Assembly (NCBI RefSeq): GCF_017654505.1 | Contig: NC_054538.1 | Coordinates: 19,167,912 to 19,231,911 of the forward strand | DNA from: Polyodon spathula | Lineage: Eukaryota; Chordata; Actinopteri; Acipenseriformes; Polyodontidae | Reading direction: 5' to 3' | DNA length: 64,000 nucleotides | Shown here: positions 47,101-49,992 of the stretch, one piece after another | How the letters are laid out: each line of letters begins with the position of its first letter | How positions within the stretch are numbered: position 1 is the stretch's first letter | Made by a program: the position numbers and the translations under genes | Notes under the pieces: model-generated | Databases searched by the model: none | The model's input: the letters and a program-made list of their open reading frames with translations, nothing else | Told to the model about the DNA's origin: nothing

Positions 47101-49055
47101 GTTAATTCTTGGCTTACTGACAGAGTTGCCTTTCTCATACATAAAAGCATGAACGCCAGTATTCAAAGGCTGAATTTCAACTTAAATAACTGCATGAGTA
47201 AGGGCTGTTTTAAGTTGCATAAGGTTTATAGGAGTACATTATTGTATACATTGGAAACACAGATCACTGCATTTCATTACAGAGTAGTTTTCCATATATA
47301 AACAGGTTTGTGCAATCTTTTTTTTAAACTTGGCAGGTTTAATTTGTTGCTCTTGCAGTGTAGTGGCAGAAATCAATTTTAAAGAGATGTTTACAGATCT
47401 CCCATCTGTCCTTTATTACCTTGTGTAAATAAGCTGGGTTTTCAGAAATGTTAGGATACAAGATGAACTTGAGTTTATTTTTTTTTTAGGTTGCTTTACT
47501 TTTACACTAATATCAAACTGTTTCTTGTTTGTACTGAAACAGTATTTTACAGACTACCTGCTTAATTCTAGATCATTTTAATTATTCTTAATAGGGAACT
47601 AAAATTTTCTAGAATGTCCACAAAAATGGCAAACACTATTTGACATGGAAAGTGTGCAAGTCTTTCTAGGTTTTACTGCTGTCTGCTTTGTCTTGGCTTT
47701 ACTAGTAAAGATAGCTTCCCTCTCAATTTCCAAGTTGTTAAATTAATGCTTTTTTTTGCAGATTTCATTCTTAGCCCTCAAATAAGCAATTTGAACAGTT
47801 TTCAAAACAATTTTTGCTATATTTTTTTTAAACACACATTGTGATTGATATACAGTATTTCAATATAACTTAAATAACAGTCTTTACCTTTGTAGCATTA
47901 TAATATAGATCACAGCATAACATCTTTTTTTTTCCCCCAATGGCAGCATTATACAAGTATAATTTTTTTTTTTTTTACAGTGGCAGCATTATAATAATAT
48001 TATAATACTTCTGCAGGCATATCACTTTAGAAATAATTGTTTGTGTGATAGATTTCAAAGCAGATGCACTTCAAACCCTCATCAATGCTAACGTCTTTAT
48101 CTAGCGCGTATACATTTCAGGCATGGGTATATAGTGGCGTTGTGAATTATCTGTGAAGTGTAGGTACAGTGTAGGATAAATTTGGACTTGCATGCGCTGC
48201 ACGTGGAAATCGCGGGGTTGTTGATGGTTAAACAATGGTTTAAGTGTTGTGTTATCTCAACAAACTCTACTGCCTGATTTTATTTAGCTTTGTTGCTGTG
48301 ATTGTAACTTGCTGATCACCAGATCACTGAATCACTTACAAGTGTCTGTCTGTGATTTAGACTCAGGTGTCAAGTGGACACGCAAGTGCTTCCAGTGAAG
48401 AGCAGCAGCTATACTGGGCCAAGGGGACAGGCTTTGGGACCGGCTCCACAGCGTCTGGATGGGACGTAGAACAGGCCTTAACCAAACAGAGGCTGGAGGA
48501 AGAGCATGTCACCTGCCTGCTGCAGGTAAGCACTGGGGATTGCGTCTAGCACACACGGAGCAGCAGGATTTGTCCTAACATCCTGTACTGGCACTTAATG
48601 TCACATGCAAACACATTTGTGTGTCTTTTTGCACACAAGTCTATAATAAAGTAATAATATTATCAGATCATCATCCCAAAAATGACCTTATACAGTTAGA
48701 ACCCAAGTCAATCAATATTCTTGAAGACCTAAAGACAGGTTTTGAGAAAGTTCTGGCTTTCTGATTACACCTGGCTGTAAAGGGGCCTGTCCTAACCCAA
48801 CAAGGCTGAACAACAAGTGTGAAAAAAAACCTAATGAACAACCTAGTATGCTTTCTGAGGATGAACAGTTTACTGTTGTTTTCTCTCAGGTCCTTGGAAG
48901 TTACGTCAACCCGGTAGGTAACGCAGCGTCGGGTGAGGTCCAAAGTGGAGAGGGCAGAGGACAGAATAACAACGCACTCCCGTCTGTGCTTCAGGAGTTG
49001 CTCAGCCAGTCTTGCCTTATCCCTGCAATGTCATCTTACCTACGCAATGACTCAG
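159..49055 (+). CDS. BIRC6: BIRC6 (BRUCE/Apollon), central part, 50 exons, partial at both ends
   Basis: BIRC6 is a giant cytosolic and membrane-associated inhibitor-of-apoptosis protein and hybrid E2/E3 ubiquitin ligase that binds caspases, SMAC and HtrA2 and modifies LC3. The call rests on long stretches near-identical to the vertebrate protein in exon after exon, in the correct order. All 50 exons join in one frame (9507 nt). Forty-eight introns bounded by two window exons or less carry GT-AG ends and two are GC-AG (after exons 6 and 46; there are 49 complete introns, so 47 are GT-AG). The encoded region is mostly helical-repeat scaffold plus two beta-sandwich-looking segments (exons 11-13 and 35-36), a Gln-rich coiled coil (exon 9) and a Lys/Glu-rich charged linker (exon 43). 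The BIR domain and the UBC domain are outside the window. No frameshift or premature stop was found, so the gene looks intact. Exon numbers in other entries are window-local. Confidence 0.97.
636..766 (+). CDS. BIRC6: BIRC6 window exon 2
   Basis: The acceptor is AAATTTTAG and the donor is CG|GTAGGT. It starts on a whole codon and leaves two bases. The recognisable stretch is [20 protein letters not shown]. Confidence 0.93.
1003..1164 (+). CDS. BIRC6: BIRC6 window exon 3
   Basis: The acceptor TTCTCTCAG was chosen over an AAAG 9 bases downstream because it restores the conserved [18 protein letters not shown]. The donor is GCAG|GTAAGA. Confidence 0.92.
1567..1698 (+). CDS. BIRC6: BIRC6 window exon 4
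   Basis: A strong T-run precedes CTTCAG, and the donor is ATAAG|GTAAGC. It encodes [20 protein letters not shown], a hallmark of the scaffold. Confidence 0.95.
2039..2084. repeat. (TA)n microsatellite
   Basis: About 22 uninterrupted TA units in the intron between exons 4 and 5, followed by a T run. Confidence 0.95.
2137..2265. repeat. Inverted repeat / small foldback (arms ~37 bp)
   Basis: AATAGACAAAGAGAAGGAGA with GATACCTTTTATTGGA (2137-2175) is mirrored by TCCAATAAAAGGTAT and TCTCCTTCTCGTTGTCTAT (2227-2264) around a ~50-bp loop. It resembles the end of a MITE. It sits directly after the (TA)n run. Confidence 0.6.
2325..2422 (+). CDS. BIRC6: BIRC6 window exon 5
   Basis: The acceptor is CTTTAATAG and the donor is GGTG|GTATGT. 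It encodes [18 protein letters not shown]. Confidence 0.94.
2828..2975 (+). CDS. BIRC6: BIRC6 window exon 6 (GC donor)
   Basis: The acceptor is TGTTGCAG. It encodes [20 protein letters not shown] and ends in LLQT plus two bases of an Arg codon. Only the non-canonical donor ACCAG|GCGAGT keeps the frame into exon 7. Using the GT four bases downstream gives a stop within about a dozen codons. Confidence 0.93.
3572..3705 (+). CDS. BIRC6: BIRC6 window exon 7
   Basis: A T-rich tract precedes CTTCAG, and the donor is TCAG|GTAAGA. It encodes [20 protein letters not shown] and an acidic IDLSDVLSG end. Confidence 0.95.
4150..4284 (+). CDS. BIRC6: BIRC6 window exon 8
   Basis: The acceptor is GTTCCAG and the donor is GCAA|GTATGT. 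It encodes [20 protein letters not shown]. Confidence 0.94.
4704..4891 (+). CDS. BIRC6: BIRC6 window exon 9 (Gln-rich coiled coil)
   Basis: The acceptor is TTTGGTGCAG and the donor is CAG|GTCAGT. After an Ala/Ser-rich part it encodes the coiled-coil stretch [20 protein letters not shown]. It is GC-rich compared with the flanking introns, so several antisense and alternate-frame ORFs here are shadows. Confidence 0.95.
5355..5657 (+). CDS. BIRC6: BIRC6 window exon 10 (Pro-rich linker)
   Basis: It is exactly 101 codons between TTGGAACAG and ACG|GTAAGA. It continues the coiled coil ([12 protein letters not shown]) and then a proline-rich linker, [20 protein letters not shown], probably disordered. 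Confidence 0.95.
6291..6390 (+). CDS. BIRC6: BIRC6 window exon 11
   Basis: The acceptor is TTTTATAG and the donor is TCTG|GTAAGA. It encodes [20 protein letters not shown] and opens the first beta-sandwich-like segment. Confidence 0.95.
6669..6883 (+). CDS. BIRC6: BIRC6 window exon 12 (first beta-sandwich-like segment)
   Basis: The acceptor is TTTTATAG and the donor is AAG|GTATGA. It encodes [20 protein letters not shown]. The alternating hydrophobic strands with the later VCRFMK resemble a discoidin or carbohydrate-binding type jelly roll; that fold assignment is inference. Confidence 0.95.
7187..7395 (+). CDS. BIRC6: BIRC6 window exon 13
   Basis: The acceptor is TTCTTTCAG and the donor is TGCAG|GTCAGT. 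It encodes [20 protein letters not shown] and leads back into helical scaffold. Confidence 0.95.
7687..9364 (-). mobile_element. Harbinger (PIF/HARBI1-type) DNA transposon, decayed
   Basis: Terminal inverted repeats of about 24 bp (GGGCTGGGTTGCACCAGCTATGCG and its complement at 9341-9364) bracket 1678 bp. On the - strand, pieces of a HARBI1-like nuclease remain: [20 protein letters not shown] and [15 protein letters not shown] around 8553-8795, and an upstream N-terminal helical piece around 8911-9141. Stops and frameshifts break the frame. I could not define a clean 3-bp target duplication. Confidence 0.85.
8553..8795 (-). pseudogene. Harbinger transposase DDE fragment
   Basis: This open stretch contains [11 protein letters not shown] and a following N-A-D block ([13 protein letters not shown]), which correspond to the first catalytic Asp regions of DDE_Tnp_4 nucleases. 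It is truncated on both sides relative to a roughly 350-residue family protein and lacks an intact catalytic triad in one frame. Confidence 0.75.
9365..10834. other. Intron remainder after the Harbinger element
   Basis: AT-rich, with A runs (9647-9668, 9899-9913). The 10490-10745 stretch is more balanced in composition and may be an old repeat I cannot name. The part before the element (7396-7686) shows only an (ATT)n run. Confidence 0.5.
10835..11181 (+). CDS. BIRC6: BIRC6 window exon 14
   Basis: A long T/C tract precedes CTTTAG, and the donor is AATG|GTAAGA. It encodes [20 protein letters not shown] and a helical run ending in [14 protein letters not shown]. Confidence 0.95.
11553..11772 (+). 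CDS. BIRC6: BIRC6 window exon 15
   Basis: The acceptor is GCTTTCAG. The donor AG|GTTTGT is weak but keeps the frame. It encodes [20 protein letters not shown]. Confidence 0.94.
12369..12502 (+). CDS. BIRC6: BIRC6 window exon 16
   Basis: The acceptor is TATTTCAG and the donor is GAAG|GTAGGT. It encodes [20 protein letters not shown]. The last few residues (AIQRRREG) differ from what I recall in mammals. Confidence 0.94.
12871..13008 (+). CDS. BIRC6: BIRC6 window exon 17
   Basis: The acceptor is TTGGTGTTAG and the donor is TCAG|GTATTC. It encodes [20 protein letters not shown]. After LNG it carries eight residues, KDRDRIMS, that I do not recall in mammalian BIRC6. Confidence 0.92.
13314..13441 (+). 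CDS. BIRC6: BIRC6 window exon 18
   Basis: The acceptor is TTCCAAAAG and the donor is CAG|GTAATG. It encodes [20 protein letters not shown], a basic helix. Confidence 0.93.
13640..14688 (+). mobile_element. CR1-clade LINE, 5'-truncated, decayed
   Basis: Fragments of a reverse transcriptase occur in order: [20 protein letters not shown], then [12 protein letters not shown], where the catalytic FADD motif is kept, then [18 protein letters not shown], and the thumb-like [20 protein letters not shown]. They are separated by stops at about 13908, 14042 and 14263. The 3' end has the GGCCGAATGGCCTCCTCTCG tail and TTATGTTCTTA. It lies in the intron between exons 18 and 19, same strand as BIRC6. Confidence 0.88.
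14764..14895 (+). CDS. BIRC6: BIRC6 window exon 19
   Basis: It is 44 whole codons between TTTCATTACAG and AAG|GTAAAA. It encodes the coiled-coil-like [20 protein letters not shown]. Confidence 0.95.
15185..15400 (+). CDS. BIRC6: BIRC6 window exon 20
   Basis: It is 72 whole codons between TCCGTGTAG and CAAG|GTAAAA. It encodes [20 protein letters not shown]. Confidence 0.95.
15591..15774 (+). CDS. BIRC6: BIRC6 window exon 21
   Basis: The acceptor is TTTTTTTAG and the donor is GCAG|GTAATG. It encodes [20 protein letters not shown]. Confidence 0.95.
16424..16690 (+). mobile_element. CORE-SINE (tRNA-derived head, MIR-like core), + strand
   Basis: The A box is TGGTCCAGTGG (16435-16445) and the B box is GGTTCAAATCC (16485-16495). 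A CORE segment resembling mammalian MIR (GTGTGACCCTGAGCAAGTCACTTAACCTC) runs in pieces from about 16518. The tail is LINE-derived (TGTAAAGTGCTTTGTGATGG) and ends in an AT-rich run. It interrupts the 120-bp tandem repeat. Confidence 0.85.
16709..16733 (+). promoter_or_regulatory. DR1 nuclear-receptor motif plus extended half-site
   Basis: There is a perfect DR1, AGGTCA-A-AGGTCA (16709-16721), the consensus for HNF4, PPAR/RXR and COUP-TF. It is followed by TCAAGGTCA (16725-16733), the consensus for ERR/SF-1-type monomers. It lies inside a transposon-borne repeat, so function is unproven. Confidence 0.4.
16970..17300. repeat. Degenerate ~150-bp tandem repeat inside the hAT element
   Basis: Two imperfect units share GGTGACCATATTGG/GGTGGCCATCTTTT, GGGATGATCCATGTCAGCTC/GGATGATGCCTGCCAAGTTC and AAACCATTTTTCAA/AAACGGTTTTCAAA. 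A third partial unit starts at about 17260. Confidence 0.55.
18304..18462 (+). CDS. BIRC6: BIRC6 window exon 22
   Basis: The acceptor CTATCCACAG gives GELLSPVT in line with the family. It is an acidic, Ser-rich linker containing [20 protein letters not shown]. The donor is GCAG|GTACAC. The reading frame stays open upstream to 18214, allowing an alternative longer exon (see findings). Confidence 0.88.
18463..20426. other. Introns flanking exon 23
   Basis: Two introns of 953 and 877 bp with no element recognised. A G-rich run (18969-18986) and a TA-rich patch (20214-20245) are the only features. Confidence 0.5.
19416..19549 (+). CDS. BIRC6: BIRC6 window exon 23
   Basis: The acceptor is TTATCCAAAG and the donor is AAG|GTATGG. 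It is highly acidic: [20 protein letters not shown]. Confidence 0.95.
20427..20580 (+). CDS. BIRC6: BIRC6 window exon 24
   Basis: The acceptor is TTTGGAAAAG and the donor is CAAG|GTATCA. The aromatic-rich signature is [20 protein letters not shown]. Confidence 0.95.
20667..20783 (+). CDS. BIRC6: BIRC6 window exon 25
   Basis: It follows the shortest intron in the window (86 bp). The acceptor is TTTGCTGCAG and the donor is ACAG|GTATAC. It encodes [20 protein letters not shown]. Confidence 0.94.
20850..22300 (-). other. Unidentified degenerate coding-like region in the intron after exon 25
   Basis: On the - strand two open stretches look protein-like: 21736-22017 with a coiled-coil-like [19 protein letters not shown], and 21013-21270 with [20 protein letters not shown] and then [25 protein letters not shown]-type tail (GTAAAGCGCTTTGAGATGCG) sits at 21684-21703. 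I do not recognise the family. It is probably a decayed mobile element and no terminal repeats were found. Confidence 0.35.
22352..22506 (+). CDS. BIRC6: BIRC6 window exon 26
   Basis: The acceptor is CTTTTTCCAG and the donor is CAG|GTAGGA. It encodes [17 protein letters not shown]. Confidence 0.94.
22841..22967 (+). CDS. BIRC6: BIRC6 window exon 27
   Basis: The acceptor is CCTTTTTTAG and the donor is CAAG|GTCAGA. It encodes [20 protein letters not shown]. Confidence 0.94.
23184..23294 (+). CDS. BIRC6: BIRC6 window exon 28
   Basis: The acceptor is CAATCCACAG and the donor is AATT|GTGAGT. It encodes [20 protein letters not shown]. Confidence 0.94.
23435..23568 (+). CDS. BIRC6: BIRC6 window exon 29
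   Basis: The acceptor is TTTATTTCAG. The donor CACAG|GTTCGA is weak. It encodes [20 protein letters not shown]. Confidence 0.93.
23906..24033 (+). CDS. BIRC6: BIRC6 window exon 30
   Basis: The acceptor is TTTTTTGTAG and the donor is GAGAG|GTATGC. It encodes [20 protein letters not shown]. Confidence 0.94.
24508..25061 (+). CDS. BIRC6: BIRC6 window exon 31 (554 nt)
   Basis: The second longest exon. The acceptor is TTTTTTCCTAG and the donor is AATAG|GTGGGT. It encodes [20 protein letters not shown] and [18 protein letters not shown]. Its middle ([16 protein letters not shown]) is a variable linker. It is markedly GC-rich, which opens long antisense ORFs that are not genes. Confidence 0.96.
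25435..25610 (+). CDS. BIRC6: BIRC6 window exon 32
   Basis: The acceptor is CATATTTTAAG and the donor is CAG|GTGAGA. It encodes [20 protein letters not shown]. Confidence 0.95.
25934..26030 (+). CDS. BIRC6: BIRC6 window exon 33
   Basis: The acceptor is TGTATTCAG and the donor is ATGG|GTATGT. It encodes [20 protein letters not shown]. Confidence 0.94.
26170..26364 (+). CDS. BIRC6: BIRC6 window exon 34
   Basis: The acceptor is GTGTTCCAG and the donor is TTAG|GTATGT. It encodes [20 protein letters not shown]. The downstream intron holds a DIRS-like element. Confidence 0.95.
26395..27930 (+). mobile_element. DIRS-like tyrosine-recombinase retroelement, copy 1, truncated
   Basis: Conceptual pieces in order on + are [20 protein letters not shown] (RNase H region; DIRS elements have a similar INHQGG block) around 26831-26949, [18 protein letters not shown] and [10 protein letters not shown] (linker) around 27110-27220, and [19 protein letters not shown] (start of the recombinase region) to 27390. 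All are broken by stops. The 3' end (27625-27925) carries terminal-repeat sequence GGTAATGGTTACATTTC twice. It fills most of the intron between exons 34 and 35. Confidence 0.75.
27437..27513 (-). mobile_element. piggyBac-type terminal fragment within DIRS copy 1
   Basis: Read on the - strand it begins TTAACCCTTT and continues through GTCGGACCCTGTCAGCATCA, parallel to the left end of the element at 62697-63324. The opposite terminus was not found, so it is a fragment or a highly diverged copy. Confidence 0.5.
28004..28204 (+). CDS. BIRC6: BIRC6 window exon 35 (second beta-sandwich-like segment)
   Basis: The acceptor is TTCTTGCAG and the donor is GCTA|GTAAGT. It encodes [20 protein letters not shown], the start of a second jelly-roll-like segment (fold is inference). 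Confidence 0.95.
28601..28880 (+). CDS. BIRC6: BIRC6 window exon 36
   Basis: The acceptor is CTCCTTGCAG and the donor is ACAAG|GTACCC. It continues the beta-sandwich: [22 protein letters not shown]-rich. Confidence 0.95.
29110..29366 (+). CDS. BIRC6: BIRC6 window exon 37
   Basis: The acceptor is TGTATGTCAG and the donor is GCAG|GTACTA. It encodes [20 protein letters not shown]. Confidence 0.95.
29748..29856 (+). CDS. BIRC6: BIRC6 window exon 38
   Basis: The acceptor is TTTTTTATAG and the donor is ACAG|GTATAA. It encodes [20 protein letters not shown]. Confidence 0.95.
30070..30105. repeat. (ATT)n/(ATG)n compound microsatellite
   Basis: A run of ATT units passes directly into ATG units in the intron between exons 38 and 39. 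Confidence 0.9.
30223..30444 (+). CDS. BIRC6: BIRC6 window exon 39
   Basis: The acceptor is TCTCCCATAG and the donor is TTGA|GTAAGT. It encodes [20 protein letters not shown]. Confidence 0.95.
30597..31380 (+). CDS. BIRC6: BIRC6 window exon 40 (784 nt)
   Basis: The longest exon here. The acceptor is CTCTTGCAG and the donor is CTCAG|GTTAGT. It encodes [20 protein letters not shown] and [19 protein letters not shown] low-similarity linker ([18 protein letters not shown]) follows, and then [20 protein letters not shown]. As I recall, the Pfam BIRC6/DUF3643 block maps to about this position. Confidence 0.96.
31500..31565 (-). mobile_element. Possible CORE-SINE fragment
   Basis: GGCCACACAGTAAATGAGAG and GGCAGGATTCGAAA match the core and B-box region of a MIR-like SINE read on the - strand. 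Head and tail are missing. Confidence 0.45.
32157..32300 (+). CDS. BIRC6: BIRC6 window exon 41
   Basis: It is 48 whole codons between TTATCACAG and CCG|GTAAGT. It encodes [20 protein letters not shown]. Confidence 0.95.
32377..32952 (-). mobile_element. Solo LTR (Gypsy- or ERV-like), 576 bp
   Basis: Read on the - strand it starts TGTAACCAGCTGTGGC and ends TTCACA. It contains a TATA-like ATATAGAGG (near 32688), and then GTTAATAAAACACTGAATGC, an AATAAA poly(A) signal, about 90 bp before the end. No internal coding region and no clean target duplication were seen, so the superfamily is not certain. Confidence 0.65.
33433..33562 (+). CDS. BIRC6: BIRC6 window exon 42
   Basis: The acceptor is TTTTTCCAG and the donor is TCAG|GTAAGT. 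It encodes [20 protein letters not shown]. Confidence 0.95.
34610..34641. repeat. Perfect 13-bp hairpin
   Basis: GTTTCTTGTAGCA and TGCTACAAGAAAC are separated by a 6-base loop. One mismatch outward the stem continues for about three more pairs. It lies in the intron before exon 43; it is too short for a pre-miRNA. Confidence 0.7.
34809..34940 (+). CDS. BIRC6: BIRC6 window exon 43 (charged linker)
   Basis: The acceptor is AATGTTTAG and the donor is TCAG|GTAAGG. It encodes [20 protein letters not shown], a Lys/Glu-rich linker, then [13 protein letters not shown]. Confidence 0.95.
35412..35576 (+). CDS. BIRC6: BIRC6 window exon 44
   Basis: The acceptor is GTTTTACAG and the donor is CCAG|GTAAGC. 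It encodes the basic, proline-rich [20 protein letters not shown]. Confidence 0.94.
36316..36489 (+). CDS. BIRC6: BIRC6 window exon 45
   Basis: The acceptor is TTTTCCTCAG and the donor is AAAG|GTAAGA. It encodes [20 protein letters not shown]. Confidence 0.95.
37900..39100. promoter_or_regulatory. Enhancer-like unique sequence in the intron after exon 45
   Basis: This 1.2-kb stretch has no recognisable repeat and no ORF. It is dense in developmental factor-like words such as GTAATTAGATGG, TTGTAATTATA, TGCAGCTGCTG and ATGCATATGATAA. It lies in a long intron of a gene block that also hosts the TUNAR-like gene. Conservation cannot be measured here, so this is only a candidate. Confidence 0.3.
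39377..40389 (+). mobile_element. Tc1/mariner-type element with decayed transposase
   Basis: The ends are inverted (AGTTTGTGAACCCC near 39393 and GGGGTTCACAAAGCTTTGT near 40358) inside TA-rich flanks. Internal relics include [13 protein letters not shown] and [20 protein letters not shown] (about 39900-40025), equivalent to the NDPKH...WPSQSPDLNPIEN block with its second catalytic Asp lost. It is internally deleted: the N-terminal DNA-binding part is missing. Confidence 0.8.
40624..40820 (+). CDS. BIRC6: BIRC6 window exon 46 (GC donor)
   Basis: A TTTC-repeat tract precedes the acceptor TTTCTAG. It encodes [20 protein letters not shown] and ends IQQ. The donor is CAACAG|GCAAGT, the best GC-type consensus. 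The nearest GT (four bases on) would lead to an early stop. Confidence 0.95.
41368..41668 (+). CDS. BIRC6: BIRC6 window exon 47
   Basis: The acceptor AAATCTAG is followed directly by GTGAGT, which here is coding (VSAPVV). It encodes [20 protein letters not shown]. The donor is GGCA|GTAAGT. Confidence 0.95.
42038..42255 (+). CDS. BIRC6: BIRC6 window exon 48
   Basis: The acceptor is ACCACCCAG and the donor is GAG|GTGAGT. It encodes [20 protein letters not shown] and the C-terminal-side linker [11 protein letters not shown]. Confidence 0.95.
42558..43674. mobile_element. piggyBac-type element, 1117 bp, TTAA-flanked
   Basis: TTAA duplications (42554-42557 and 43675-43678) bracket inverted ends CACTAGAACTGCCA and (complement) CAATAGAACCGCCA. 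Subterminal CTAGAACCGC copies occur near 42588 and, inverted, near 43499. It is inserted into the hAT relic, so it is the youngest layer. No convincing transposase frame; probably non-autonomous. Confidence 0.75.
44691..44927 (+). pseudogene. hAT transposase C-terminal fragment
   Basis: A 78-codon open stretch with [18 protein letters not shown] and [18 protein letters not shown], matching the dimerisation-adjacent region of ZBED/hAT transposases. The upstream part is frameshifted and stopped. Confidence 0.7.
46496..48360. other. Unique intron sequence before exon 49
   Basis: AT-rich with T runs. GGCAGCATTATA occurs twice near 47943 and 47983. No gene or mobile element was recognised. Confidence 0.5.
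48361..48525 (+). CDS. BIRC6: BIRC6 window exon 49
   Basis: The acceptor is TGTGATTTAG. A second AG six bases downstream (ACTCAG|GTG) is also in frame and would drop Thr-Gln; the upstream one fits the remembered family sequence better. It encodes [20 protein letters not shown]. The donor is CAG|GTAAGC. Confidence 0.92.
48890..49055 (+). CDS. BIRC6: BIRC6 window exon 50 (last in window)
   Basis: The acceptor is TTTCTCTCAG and the donor is TCAG|GTACTG. It encodes [20 protein letters not shown] found no further BIRC6 exon before 64000, so the UBC-domain exons are downstream of the window. Confidence 0.95.
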
Positions 49056-49720
49056 GTACTGCACTTTAAGATACATCAGACGGACCGCTGTTCTGTACAT
49101 AGCCTCGATTTCTATTGGAGACTCTTATTATGAAGAGGGTTTAATTTTCCTTGGCTGATTTATAGATCTCTTGATCTTGGTAAAGTAGCAGCAGCAGGTG
49201 CTTTGCTCTAGCATTTTATTTAAAGAGCCACCAGTTATATTGGGAGATGTAACCTGTGTCGAGGAGCTGAGAGCAAATCAATGATTTACCAGGGATGATT
49301 GTTTTCTTCTTATTCTTCTTCTTCTTCTTCAATTCCTTTGAATTTAAGATGTGCTTTTTAAACCAATTTCTTCTTCTAAATAATGTCCTGCGTCTTAAAT
49401 TTGAGTATAGTGATGTGTGTATTAAAATCACCAATAAAAGATGTGAATACCCAAGTATACAAACAGCAACCGAGAAAAGGTGAACAAAGACGTCACTTGC
49501 CAGTCTTGAATCATCCATGTCAATACAGGCAGGCATTTAATAGTAATTAACTTCCTGAGAAATTCAAACAGAAACTTTTACAATTTCAGCGTTTTGTTAT
49601 TAGACTTAATTCTAACAATGTCCAGCTTGGACAAATCAGACCCTGGTATTTTTTGACATGCCAAACAATACCACAATTCACAAATTGGGAGAAAAACAGA
49701 TGTGAGTAATCACAGCTGGA

Positions 49721-49992
49721 AATAATAATAATAATAATCTTTATTTTTATATACCACCTTTCATAGTGGAACACCATCACAAAGCGCTTTTCAAGATACA
49801 AGACTAGGGTGTGTGCACTATGCATAAGTTGTAGAGTCACTTACAACAACATCTCACCTGAAAGACAGAGCACGAGGAGGTTAAGTGACTTGCTTAGGGT
49901 TACACAATGAGTCAGTGGCTGAGCTGGGATTTGAACCGGGGACCTCTTGGTTACAAGCCCATTTCTTTAACCTGGACCACATAGCCACCCTA
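49721..49992 (-). mobile_element. CORE-SINE, - strand copy
   Basis: Same family as the copy in the intron after exon 21, inverted. The B-box complement GGATTTGAACC is at 49927-49937, the core is GTTAAGTGACTTGCTTAGGG, and the LINE-type tail complement is AAAGCGCTTTTCAAGATACA next to an (AAT)n run at 49721-49738. Confidence 0.85.

Noticed and set aside
47940..48010. Possible snRNA fragment (CAGTGGCAG resembling the U4 5' region)
   Set aside because: Only about nine bases match; no Sm site or stem pairing follows.
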